DNA of 64,000 nt from Cyrtodaria siliqua (lineage: Eukaryota; Mollusca; Bivalvia; Adapedonta; Hiatellidae). The notes beneath the pieces were generated by a model. The model was not told the DNA's origin, did not search any database, and worked only from the letters and a program-made list of their open reading frames with translations. Positions 53,366 to 64,000 of this stretch are shown one piece after another. The stretch is from assembly GCA_037043455.1 (NCBI GenBank), contig JAWPHD010007108.1:62001-126000 (forward strand), read 5' to 3'. A program made the position numbers and the translations under genes. How positions within the stretch are numbered: position 1 is the stretch's first letter; the number at the start of each line of letters is the position of its first letter.

Positions 53366-55061
53366 CAGTAACATGTTTTCCCAGTCAAGCAGTATTAAAA
53401 CACACAAGCGAATACATACAGGCGAGACACCATATACGTGTAGCGTGTGTAACAAAGGATTTATCCAGTCAAGCCATCTTGAAAAACACATGCACATACA
53501 TACAGGCGAGACACCATATAGATGTAGCTTGTGCAGTAAAGGATTTACGGAGTCCGGTAATCTTAAAAAACACATGAGAGTACATACAGGCGAGAAACCA
53601 TATACGTGTAGCATGTGTAACAAAGGATTTATCCAGTCAATCCATCTTAAAAAACACATGCACATACATACAGGCGAGACACCATATATATGTAGCTTGT
53701 GCAGTAAAGGATTTACGGAGTCCGGTAATCTTAAAAAACACATGAGAATACATACAGGCGAGACACCATATACGTGTAGCATGTGTAACAAAGGATTTAT
53801 CCAGTCAAGCCATCTTAAAAAACACATGCACATACATACAGGCGAGACACCATATAGATGTAGCTTGTGCAGTAAAGGATTTACGGAGTCAGGTAATCTT
53901 AAAAAACACATGAGAATACATACAGGCGAGACACCATATACGTGTAGCGTGTGTAACAAAGGATTTATCCAGTCAAGCCATCTTGAAAAACACATGCACA
54001 TACATACAGGCGAGACACCATATAGATGTAGCTTGTGCAGTAAAGGATTTACGGAGTCCGGTAATCTTAAAAAACACATGAGAGTACATACAGGCGAGAA
54101 ACCATATACGTGTAGCATGTGTAACAAAGGATTTATCCAGTCAAGCCATCTTAAAAAACACATGCACATACATACAGGCGAGACACCATATAGATGTAGC
54201 TTGTGCAGTAAAGGATTTACGGAGTCAGGTAATCTTAAAAAACACATGAGAATACATACAGGCGAAACACCATATACCTGTAGCATCTGCAACAAAGGAT
54301 TTATCCAGTCAATTAATCTTAAAATGCACGTGTGCAGGAAAGGATTTACCGAGTCGGGTAGTCTTAAAACTCACATGCGTATACATACAGGACAGAAACC
54401 ATATACCTGTAGCATGTGTAACAAAGGATTTACCAAGTCAAGTCATCTTGCAGCACACATGCACATACATACAGGCGAGAAACCATATACGTGTAGCGTG
54501 TGCAGTAAAGGATTTACGGAGTCGGGTAATCTTAAAAGACACATGCGAATACATACAGGCGAAATACCATGTACGTGTAGCATGTGCAACAAAGGATTTA
54601 TCCGGTCAAGCTATCTTAAAAAACACATGCACACATGCGAGACACCATATACATGTAGCGTGTGCAGTAAAGTATTTACCGAGTCAGCCAGTCTTAAAAC
54701 ACACATGCCTTTACATACAGGCGAGACAACATATAAGTGTGGCATATGCAGTAAAGTATTTACCCATTCAGGTAATCTTAAAGCACACATGCGTTTGCAT
54801 ACAGGAGAGACACCATATAAGTGTGGCATATGCAGTAACGGATTTACCAGTTCAGCCCATCTTCAAAGACATTTGCGCATACATACAGGCGAGACATCAT
54901 ATAAGTGTAGCGTGTGCAGTAAAGGATTTATCCAGTCGGAACATCTTAAATCACACATGCGCATACATACAGGCGAGAAACCATATACATGTAGCGTGTG
55001 CAGTAAAGTATTTACTGAGTCAGGTAATCTTAAAACACACATGCGCATCCATAAAGGCTAG
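53366..55061 (+). CDS. C2H2 zinc-finger array, about 20 fingers
   Basis: An open frame from within the repeat to TAG 55059-55061. The fingers follow CxxCxKxFxxSxxLxxHxxxH with HTGET/K-P-Y linkers. Fingers 2-11 alternate two types, FIQSSHL(K/E)KH and FTESGNLKKH. Helix positions -1,2,3,6 read Q,S,H,K (E in two copies) and E,G,N,K. The pair repeats every 168 bp with almost no DNA differences. Two faults: near 54320 a deletion fuses two fingers (KMHVCRKGF), and near 54630 a linker is shortened (HMHTCETPY). A sequence-specific nuclear DNA-binding protein is the family expectation. No KRAB, BTB or other effector domain is visible. No canonical ATG opens this frame before the fingers; the probable start is at 53117. 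Confidence 0.85.
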
Positions 55062-55840
55062 ACGTATTTATACGTGTGCATACAAACAGGGGAGACACCA
55101 TGTACGTGTAACTTGTGCAGTAAAGGATTTACAGTGTCAGGCAGTCTTGGAAAACACAAGTTCATGTATACAGGCGAAACACACTTCAAGTGCAGCATGT
55201 ATAGCCTTAAAAAGAATATGCGCGTACTCAAAGGCGAGATATCACTAAAGTGTAGCTTTTGCAGTAAAGAATTTATCCAGGCAGTCCAACTTAAAACACT
55301 TTCTGATGCATACATGCGAGACAACATTAAATTGTAGAATATGCAGCAAATGATTTAATACGTCAAGCTAGCTTAAAGTACGGATGTGCATACATTTATA
55401 TGAGACACGCTTAAAGTACGGATGCGCATACATTCATATGAGACACCATGTAAGAGTACCGTGTGCAGTTTAGGATTTACAGAGTCAGACAGTCTTAAAA
55501 GATACACGTTTATACACACAGACGAGACACACTTTAAGTGTAGGAAGGGCAGCAAATGAATTAACCAGTCGATCAGTCTTACAAAACACATGTGCATACA
55601 TACAGGCGAGACAAAGTTAAGTGTAGGAAGTGCGGCAAAGGATTTAACCGGTCAGGCAATCTTAAAAACACATGCACATACATACAGGTGAGACACCATA
55701 TACGTGTAGCGTGTTCTGTAAAGGATTGAACGAATCAATCAGTCTTTTACAAAACACATGTACATACATACAGGAGAGACAAGACTTTAAGGAAAAGCAT
55801 ATGCAGAACCAGACAAATATATAAAACACATTCCGATACA
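55062..55840 (+). pseudogene. Decayed zinc fingers downstream of the array
   Basis: After the stop at 55061 the same frame continues TGETPCTCNLCSKGFTVSGS and two or three more worn fingers to about 55337. Then fragments such as CGKGFNRSGNLKN (near 55630) appear in other frames to about 55760. It was once a longer array, shortened by the stop codon. A second spliced product cannot be excluded but is unlikely. Confidence 0.7.
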
Positions 55841-56080
55841 TACTGGCGAGACGCCTGTTCAGTGTAGTATGTGCGAGACGTCTGTTCATTGTAGTATGTA
55901 CAGTACAACATACTGGCGAGACGCCTGTTCAGTGTAGTACGTGCAGAACAACATACTGGCGAGACGCCTGTTCAGTGTAGTATGTGCAGTACAACATACT
56001 GGCGAGACGCCTGTTCAGTGTAGTACGTGCAGTACAACATACTGGCGAGACGCCTGTTCAGTGTAGTGTGTACAGTACAT
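55841..56080 (+). repeat. 43-bp minisatellite, about 5 copies, made of zinc-finger linker sequence
   Basis: TACTGGCGAGACGCCTGTTC + AGTGTAGTATGTGCAGTACAACA, starts at 55841, 55911, 55954, 55997 and 56040 (the first interval contains a partial copy). It reads TGETPVQCSMCS, the linker and first cysteines of a finger. 43 is not a multiple of three. Confidence 0.85.
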
Positions 56081-56274
56081 GATTTACCTTTAAGCTTTTG
56101 TTCGTCACGCATCATATAAAAACGAATAATATATTCAGCTTCGTCGTGTTTTAAAAGCTGACATTTGTTATAGAAAGTAGCGTTGATTTACAACACCAAT
56201 ATTGCAGTTGTGTTTGTGCATGTGTTCTGGCGTTGACAATGACGTCATACAGGGACTGGAGTCAAACTGAAAGC

Positions 56275-56425
56275 AGTGTGGACATACAGCAGTGGGGACA
56301 TACAGCAGTATGGACATACAGCATTATCGACATACAGCAGTGTTGACATACATCAGTATGGGCATACAGCAGTATGGACATACAGCATTATTGACATACA
56401 GCATTATGGACATAAGCAGTATGGT
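56275..56425 (+). repeat. 16-bp tandem repeat, about 9 copies
   Basis: GGACATACAGCAGTAT with variants, starting 200 bp after the 43-bp array. Not obviously finger-derived. Confidence 0.8.
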
Positions 56426-57768
56426 TGTCAACTCTAAATACGAATACAACCGCCATAATCTGTTTTAGATTCATATTCAGTGTGCATATGGTTAATAAAC
56501 TATTTTGGTCTTGAAATCTAGACTACTCGGCTAGTTGTGTTGTATAAATGATGAATAGTAATTCATATGATGCTTTACGGCACATATAAATTCTTGTTTC
56601 GTGATATATCTGAATTGTATGTAAAACTGTAAGCAGTATAAGACCAGTTTAAATTAATATTTATGATTAAAGGAAATACATCAGGATTAGTATTATTCTT
56701 ATATTTGTTCAAATTCATTGTTTATGTATTTAATTGATAAAAAAAAACTATAGGAGGTAAAATAAATCGCAATCTATTGCAAAGCGAGCGTCATTGTATA
56801 AATATAGCCGATTTCTTCCGCGTGAGAGCTATTTATAACTTGTAGGTTTCTCTATGGACTTTAAAGACTTGTTGTAAATTATATTTTAATTAATGCGCTG
56901 TATTATAGGACATTATTTATTTTCCATCTATATCTATGAACTATTTAACACTTTAATTTGGTCATTTCATACTTTATGTTTTTAAACAAATTAGCCACCA
57001 AAGACTTAAAGCAATACAGCACAGCCTAGTATTCAAGCTTTCCAGACCGAACACGGTTATTAACAATAATTAACAGGACTGTAACACGGTTATTAACAAT
57101 AATTAACTGGACTGTAACACGGTTAGTTGAAAGACCGAAATTCACCGAATCATCGGAATACACCGGAATACACCGATACATATAATAAAGGCATTATTTA
57201 TGTAAGTAATGGATAATAAATGATTATTTATGATTTAAATATTAATATATCCACACAGAAGAGTGATTTATGTGTTTGGGGGCTTATATATACGCACATT
57301 AGTAATACACCTATAGCAAAACTACATACTATCCTCCCTTGAAGGAAAACATCATAATGCACGTCATTGAAATAAATGAATTTATTCTTGTCCAAACATT
57401 TAATGTTTTTATTATAGCTGATTGAGGCATTAAATGGCACGATGATGTACCGCCGGCGGGTAGTATACAAAGCAGGAATATCCGGCATTATGACACGTGC
57501 TTTAGTGTGAACGGGTAGCGCATGCTCAACGCGAGATAAGAAATACACAGTTACTGAAGTCATATTTAAATGTTTCCCTCGACTTATATTTTGGAATGGT
57601 ACATTATCATATATAAAAGCATTTTTGGCCCGCAATATGCACACAATTACCCTACAATAAGTTCTCGAGAAATGAGTCGTACCATAAATGTGATCCGATA
57701 AACCAAATTTAGGTCATGTGACCGGGTCGAAAATGCATATCAATATTGGCCCGGTCACCTGACCGTTA

Positions 57769-58134
57769 TTGGCCCGGTCACCTGACTGGGCTAAAAATCT
57801 GGCCTTAAAATTTTTCACGGAGCAGTTTCGCTCGACTGGTGAGACCAAATTTAGGCCTACTGAAGAAATTGGCATCAAAGAGTTGGACGGTATATTGGAC
57901 GTTTTCATTCTGAGTACAGTTCAGTATAGTCCGAAAAAACTGAATAATAACCAGACTCGATAAAATCAGTTCAGGTCATCATCAGCTGGTACTTTCTCGA
58001 GAAGAGGTATGAGCATCATATTCCTTTAAATAGATAAGGAGTTTCAGCATTCAAGGGACGTACTGACAGCTAAAAGAAATGCCCTGAAACAGCAACAAAC
58101 GGGAAATAAAGAAATCGAAATGGGAATGGAATGA
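57769..58134 (+). pseudogene. Possible tyrosine-recombinase (Crypton-like) N-terminal remnant
   Basis: Two shards in one frame: PTEEIGIKELDGILDVFILS (about 57850-57910) and, after stops, KEFQHSRDVLTAKRNALKQQ...GNKEIE (58036-58134). Both resemble, from memory, the core-binding part of the Crypton-derived recombinase-like proteins common in molluscs and cnidarians (the ELxxxLxxFxLS and SRxVLxAKxKxLKxQGxGNK words). The catalytic half with the R-H-R-Y residues is absent. The similarity is weak and needs a profile search. Confidence 0.35.
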
Positions 58135-58333
58135 ACCAAATAAAAAAAAGAAGAGAGAATAAACGACAAAACAATACAATTAAAGTTAAAATTGCGTTGT
58201 TGTTTTCGTTCATTTATTTTTGCTATTTTTATTTTATATATTAATTCGGTAATAGTTCAATATATTTGATTTAAAAAAGAAACAAAAAGATAAAATCCCA
58301 ATAAAAATGCGTTTATATATGATAAAAATTAAA

Positions 58334-58445
58334 ACATGGGTGGTGCGTTATTGTCCGTCATATCGGCCCTCGACCAATATCGGCCCTCAGGCTAAAGCCT
58401 TGGAGTCTCGGGCCGATATGACGGACAATAACGCACCACCCATGT
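58334..58445. repeat. Foldback element 6
   Basis: ACATGGGTGGTGCGTTATTG (58334) pairs without mismatch with CAATAACGCACCACCCATGT (to 58445), and the arms go on through TCCGTCATATCGGCCC. The tip has AGGCT-aa-AGCCT. The core CCCTCAGGCTAAAGCC matches the core of the foldback at 8687. Confidence 0.92.
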
Positions 58446-60352
58446 ATTAATCTCTAAGTAACGCAGAGTTTATCTTAAACTATGTATATAATAATAGTAT
58501 TTATTCCGGTAATATACATATCCTCTAATTGCAGTGTAATGTTCTTAAGATAAAACGGAACATTGAGCATTATGACTTTTAAAAAGGCAATAACTCTACA
58601 CGAACTTACATGAAAGTAGGTGTGACATGGCGATATATTATAATTGCACGTGTCGTCATAATTAAGATTTCCCCGACTCATGTTTTGGTTTGTTACAGTA
58701 ACCAAGGATATATCTTAAAATATAGATTTACAGTGACTCCAGTACCTTTAAAATGAAACCTATGGTCATATTTAAAATTCCAATTACAGTTTTGAACAGT
58801 GGTTGAAACACTTGTCGGTTATGATCCTTTAGTAACTTAATATAATATCAAACAGAATACAGAATACTTTGTTTAGACGGAAACCTTTATTTAGATGGAA
58901 ACAATACAGCTTCTAATCTATCAAATATTTAACAATAACAAAGTCACATGTAAAGATTATATGAACAAATGAAAACACACGTGCCACATGGCAACACCAA
59001 TATATCGTTACTATTGTATATATTGGATTCATGAATATATATTACATATCATGTTGTTCGTGCATTGCTATTAAGAATCAGTCTATTGTATGGCAATGAT
59101 TAATCATAACAGAATCTGTCATAAAATATTCAATTTATTGTATAAGATTAGCACTGGAATATTGACATACATTTTTTTCGTTTAAAAACGTCCAACATGT
59201 GGGGTTTTTAACATTACTTTTCAGTTTGTATATATTTGTATATATTTGTATATAGCTTACTGTAGTACGATATATGACGCAACCAGCACGACCGCAACCA
59301 GCACATCGTCAACAAACTGGAACGCACTGTATATTTCAAATTAACGTTTCGGGTCTATATACGAAGTTTTTTAAATGTATTATACTGTATAACAATACTA
59401 TTACACCGGTTTATACACTTTCAAATTTTACATTTTATTTATTTTGCTGTATAGCCTATTGTTGAATATGTCAACTCGGTGTAATTTTACATGTATCTAT
59501 AATCTAAGAATTTATATACCTACTTGCAATTTCTAAGAATGTATACAACCTACTTGCACTTTAACGGTTTTCATCAATAAACATTCGTATGTTACTCTTT
59601 AATAATAACCTGTTATTCATATATATTTACATTATTTCGTCCGAACGTCCATCTTATACATGTGTTAAATGTGTGTTAGTGCTATCTGTACTTAGAACGC
59701 ATGCAATATTGCTTAATGTTTTGACTTATGTCAGTTTGCTTTATAATTTGTTAAACAACAACATTATGATAGATCTATACGCTTACATGTGCTTGTAATA
59801 AATTTATTATTAAAATATTTAAATAGTTATTTGTATTTTTATGCCAGTCTATGCAAGCATAGGACATAAACAAAAATAAGAAACTTGTGCATTATGACGT
59901 TTTTCTTCAAGGGAGATAAGTATGTAGTTTTGCTATATAGGTGTATATAGTGGGCCCCCAAACACATAAATCACTATTCTGTGTGGATATAGTAATATTT
60001 AAATCATAAATAATCATTTATTATCCATTAATTACATCAACAATGCCTTTATTATATGTATTTCGGTGTATTCCGGTGTATTCTGGTGATTCGGTGTATT
60101 CCGGTCTTTCTAGTAACCCCTGTAACATGCAAATGAAGACTGAAGCACATTACGAAGGTTTTTATTTGTGTTTGGATTGCGGATTGCAACCAATCACAGT
60201 TCAAGATCGCCTCCAGGCCCTTTAACAATTTATGGACGTAACGTTATATGGCATTACGAGAGGTATTTACGGACAAGGTAATACCTCCTCAGTAAAATAA
60301 TGCGCTTTAAATATTTGAATAAACGTTGTTTAATATAATGATATAATGATAC

Positions 60353-60405
60353 AGACCATTCCATAATGATACAGACCATTCCATAATGATACAGACCATT
60401 CCATT
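60353..60405. repeat. 20-bp direct repeat, 3 copies
   Basis: ATAATGATACAGACCATTCC repeated three times in exact register. Confidence 0.85.
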
Positions 60406-60559
60406 GACATCTTGTTATGTATGGTCAATCATTATGATATTGTCTATGTGCATATTGTTTGTGTACGTAGTGTATATGTTTTTGGACACGGTCCAGTACA
60501 TTCATTCTTTACACAATTGGTCCAGAACGGTATAGACGATTCACACATATTGTAGAACA

Positions 60560-60915
60560 TTTAAGATCAGCGTAAACATTTAAGAACAGTATATAACATC
60601 TAAGAGAAAGTGAAGAACATTTAAGAGCAATGTAGAACATTAAAGAACAGCGTAAACATTTACGAACTGTATATAACATCTAAGAGAAAGTATAGAACAT
60701 ATACGAACAGTGTAGAACATATAAGAACAACGTAAACATTTACGAACACTATATAACATTTAAGAGCCATGAAGAACATTTAAGAACAGTGTAGAACATT
60801 AAAAAACAGCGTATACATTTACAAACACTATATAACACTCAAGAGCCGTGCAGAACATTTAAGATCCGTGTAGAACATTTACGAACAGTGTAGAACATTT
60901 AGGAACATTAAAGAA
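60560..60915. repeat. Degenerate ~20-bp tandem repeat
   Basis: GAACATTTAAGAACAGTGTA and variants (GTAAACATTTACGAAC, TATATAACATCTAAGAG) about 17 times. A higher period of about 120 bp is visible (60600, 60720). Confidence 0.8.
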
Positions 60916-61612
60916 CAGTATACTCTTGACGATACACATCAGTGCCCTGTTTTAAATGTCAATAACACTTGTATTTCTCATCGTAATTTGCTCAAATTGT
61001 GAACACGTTGTTTAAAGCGGTATTCATCACTAACTTATCAATTTTATTTCTTGAATAAACGTGTTTTTTTTCTAAAACTTATTTTTTTTTCTTTCTGAAA
61101 TACTATGTCCTCTGCATCAACCGTATAATACATGCATATATTTGTATTAATCTTATTATGCTAAAATATTATATTAAATGAATAATAGATTTAAATATGT
61201 AAATTGTATCTATAAAAATACTCCACCTTTTGTTGCGGAGATTAAACGGGTCGTCACTGTCAACTGCGGTAGGGGCTCAGTGGGTGGCTCAAATAGTAAA
61301 ACTATATAGTTTGGACAATAAGGGTTTTAGGGAATAGATAAGGATGATTGAAAAATACACCTCAAAAGTAAACACCAAGAAACGACATAAGGTTAAGAGT
61401 CTCTTAACTGCCCTCATAGGGTTAATGTAATTGAGTAAATATATGATGGACGCGTATAATCCTTATGCAAATATTAAGGACACGGGGTCATGTTTTGTAA
61501 ATAGTAAATAAATTAGTGTTTATAAATACTCCAGTTAAGTGTGAAGTACGTTACTACTTCAGATTTTATTGATTTGTCAATAATTTTAAGTGTTGATATC
61601 CTTGTAGGTAAG
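60916..61612. other. No gag or pol before the envelope-like gene
   Basis: AT-rich, with no coding block. A splice-acceptor-like CCTTGTAG ends at 61606, just before the envelope ATG at 61613. In errantivirus-type elements the envelope is made from a spliced RNA with an acceptor in this position (family knowledge). No LTR was recognised. Confidence 0.4.
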
Positions 61613-63437
61613 ATGTTAATGTCACTGATCTTACTTGCCTTGCTTGGTATTGACTGTGCTAATAAAGTGAACGAAAATATTATTTTCATCTCAACTACAC
61701 ACTCCCGTTGGGTCATTTCATTTTTTATAGATACAATTCAGTATGAGTATTTCATTGAGCGGCTGGCTGGTGACATTGAAAATGCATCAAGTATTGTCGA
61801 GCAGGTGGTTAAACGATACAGTAATTCAGAACAAACCGGTTACTTGAATGTTTTTATAAAACTTAGGGCAGAAATTCAGGTTTTATCAGGAATGCACCAA
61901 TGGCTTACAGAAAGCTTCATTAAATATCAAACACTTAGTTCTCGCAAGTCTAAAAGAAGTCTAATGCCAATAGTTGGTAAGGCATTAAGTTTCTTATTTG
62001 GCACAGTCTCAGAATCAGATTTAGAGGGTATTAGGAAAGGTGTGGACTCACTAGCGCGTGATCAGCAGGAAATAACCCATATTCTTGAAGAGAGCTTAAC
62101 AGTAATTAATGTCTCGAGAACGGAAATAATGAAAAATCGAAATGTTATAAATAAACTCGTCATTAGTTTGAATGAAATAGATTCCAAACTAGACAATATT
62201 ACCGAAAATTTGCAACGACACTTGTTAGAAGTACAAGCGTTTATGCAAATGTTTGTGCTATTAGATATGATTATTGATCAGATAGAACAAATGATTCAAA
62301 CAGTTCTATTTTATTTTGAGGGACTACACTTACAAATGGGGTTGCTTTCACTAGGGCATGTTGCACCCAGTATAATTCGTCCTAGTACGCTAACTGCACT
62401 CCTGAATGATCTAAGTGGGAAATTACCGGTGTCTTTAAAATTACCATTTAATCATAATACACAACTTTGGAGCTATTACAAATATTTAATCTGTACAACT
62501 ATGTTTCAAGACGACAAGGTTTATGTGATCATTTCTCTCCCATTAATTGATATCGGAAGTCAATTGGAAGCTTATAATATACATAATCTGCCATTAACTA
62601 TTAAAAGTGAGGTAGTAGGCTCTTCCGGGAATACAAGTATGGTTGCGCGATATCAATTAGAAGCTACATGAATTGCGATAAATGTTGAAAGGACGCAATA
62701 TGTTCTCTTAGGACCTGATGAATTAAAAAAGTAACTATCCATTAGCCAACTTGTATGCGTTGAAGAGCGCAGCATATCCAATTAATTTAAGCAAATTATG
62801 CGTCATAAATTTATTTATGAAGCGAGGAGAAACGGTTAAGGAATATTGTCACAAAGTAGTTACCCTCGATACTGTCTTACCTCTAGCTGAATATGTAACA
62901 AATGGGCTTTACCTGGTTAGTACTAATACAGATTTAAGTTTTTCGATCGTGTGTTAGAATACATATTCAAAAACACAAAATGTTATTGTAAAGGCGCCTC
63001 TTGGGTATATGAAGCTAGACATGACATGTTCTGCTTCCAACGATTATATTACATTATTGCCATACTTCAGTCAAGAAAGTACTTATGATATCCAAAATCC
63101 GTTAATTGATTTGCTCAACTCAAGTGGTATTTCTCAAGTGGGGTTATGGGATGAATTCAATGTTGTGTTTAAAGATGTGCCATCCATAACAATACCTAGG
63201 GAATTAAAGGGTGTTAAGGAGTTATCCATGAATGATTTGATTTATAGATTGCGAAATCTGAGTCAGGTTCGGATTGATAAAGGGCCAATTATTCCAACTT
63301 GGTTAATTGTTGTTGATATTATACTAGTAGGTGACGACGCTGATGGAGGTGAACCTAACTCCAAACCGACGGGATTGTTTATCAAGCGGTTGTACCCAAT
63401 GCTGGACTTGGCGACGAATTCGACTACAGCGATGTAA
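61613..63437 (+). pseudogene. env: F-like envelope gene of an endogenous retroelement, broken
   Basis: First segment 61613-62671 (352 residues from the ATG; the frame is open further upstream without an ATG). It begins with a hydrophobic signal-like stretch (residues 2-14). A furin-type site RKSKR lies at residues 111-115, followed by a hydrophobic fusion-peptide-like segment with KALSFLFGT and a long heptad-like helical region (about 140-215). This layout is that of baculovirus F/errantivirus envelope proteins, membrane fusion proteins made as a precursor and cleaved (family knowledge). After the stop at 62671 the reading moves to another frame (open about 62700-62957), is stopped again, and continues 63009-63437 with a weak membrane-anchor-like segment (TWLIVVDIILVG). 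So at least one frameshift and two stops separate the parts. An old copy; no gag or pol in the window. Confidence 0.75.
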
Positions 63438-64000
63438 CGCTGGTCAAGGTCATGTGCGTGACGTTTTATGGAACTGTGCACGTGATGCAGAACTGGGGGT
63501 AACTTGATTAGTTTTAATGTGAGAGTATACGAATGATTGGAGAAGAACGACGAGTAACCAGAGGACACTTATTTACATGTATATATGTGCGATAACTTTA
63601 GATGTGTATGCAGAAAACGACGAATGAACTTATTTTAACTTAAAACGTAACAATGTATATGATAACATTCGATGAAAGCTACAACTCAGATAATTAACAT
63701 TTAACGAAACCGACGGCGATGTACAATCCAGAACTAATTGCTATATACATACTAGTAATCAATATGTATTTCCAGTCATCATATCCTGATACAACTTGAG
63801 AAGCGCATGCGCGGAATCGTTATTCCACTTCGACAGGGGAGCCTTAACAACGACGATGGAGAGACGAAAACCACAGCGATTAGGGCATTCCAGGGACGCG
63901 TGAAGTGACGATATCCGGACGTGGACAATCCTGAACAATTATAGTGAACTATGAACTGTGATGGACACTAATTTGTCTTAATCTTTATATTAGGTGTTTC
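63438..64000. other. Possible LTR or flank after the envelope gene
   Basis: Mixed sequence with one GCGCATGCGCGG near 63805. An LTR would be expected in this position, but no direct-repeat partner is inside the window, so the call cannot be made. Confidence 0.25.

Larger units (their letters stand above)
57129..60110. mobile_element. 3-kb element with ~230-bp terminal inverted repeats
   Basis: 57129-57362 (GAAAGACCGAAATTCACCG, CACCGGAATACACCG, TAATAAATGATTATTTATGA, GTGTTTGGGGGC, CTCCCTTGAAGG) is mirrored at 59887-60110. Each inverted repeat carries short tandem GGAATACACC words at its tip. A TAGT is present just outside both ends and may be the target duplication. Inside are weak remains of a recombinase-like frame (57769-58134), a foldback (58334-58445) and otherwise non-coding AT-rich DNA. 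The superfamily is unassigned. Confidence 0.8.

Noticed and set aside
53060..54295. 411-codon minus-strand open frame
   Set aside because: It is the mirror of the zinc-finger array. The plus strand has the Cys/His pattern and linkers.
54448..55248. 266-codon open frame overlapping the fingers in another frame
   Set aside because: A shifted reading of repeated fingers (repeats of YIQARxHI); no independent motif.
60040..60225. Small plus-strand open frame at the right TIR
   Set aside because: Its first half is terminal inverted repeat sequence; no conserved motif.

Overview
The window looks like intron-rich, repeat-packed nuclear DNA of an invertebrate animal, most likely a mollusc and perhaps a bivalve. 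I infer this from the AT-rich base composition, the spliced genes, the tRNA-headed SINEs, the Penelope-like and LINE fragments, the C2H2 zinc-finger cluster, and the many short transposons and minisatellites. There are no bacterial operons, no CRISPR array and no complete tRNA or rRNA gene. The species call rests on recall of repeat styles and was not checked by a search.

Left third (about 8.8-24.1 kb, minus strand): I could assemble one spliced gene from short exons. It has nine exons, an ATG at 24096, a stop at 8809-8811, splice phases that agree at all eight junctions, and a 377-residue product. No exon but the last is conspicuous as an open frame. The introns are full of small DNA transposons (three with 5-bp target duplications, one with TTAA ends) and longer mollusc-type repeats. 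One exon has a decayed duplicate in the intron above it. The stop codon and last few residues lie inside a foldback element.

25-31 kb: a tRNA-like SINE dimer is interrupted by a hAT-type element with an exact 8-bp duplication. That element contains another TIR element flanked by TA. Nearby are a LINE fragment, two more SINEs and a tandem mollusc repeat. 31.1-34.5 kb: a tnp2-type (EnSpm/CACTA-like) transposase, broken by one stop codon and one frameshift. 35.5-37.4 kb: a 54-bp minisatellite of about 30 units. 38.6-39.8 kb: an inverted copy of the repeat at 15.7-16.9 kb. 40.8-42.3 kb: a 41-bp minisatellite.

Right third: decayed zinc fingers at 42.4-43.9 kb, a Penelope-like fragment at 45.9 kb, a 36-bp minisatellite at 48.6 kb, and a zinc-finger array of about 20 fingers at 53.1-55.1 kb with a decayed tail to 56.1 kb. 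Four short tandem arrays in this part look grown from the finger linker/cysteine segment. One has thrown the finger frame out of register with its upstream ATG. At 57.1-60.1 kb lies a 3-kb element with long terminal inverted repeats. The window ends with a broken F-like retroelement envelope gene (61.6-63.4 kb) with no gag or pol beside it.

Six or more long foldback hairpins are scattered through the window. Their arms differ in sequence but they share a two-tier loop. With the zinc-finger-derived minisatellites and the nested insertions, these are the most unusual features.
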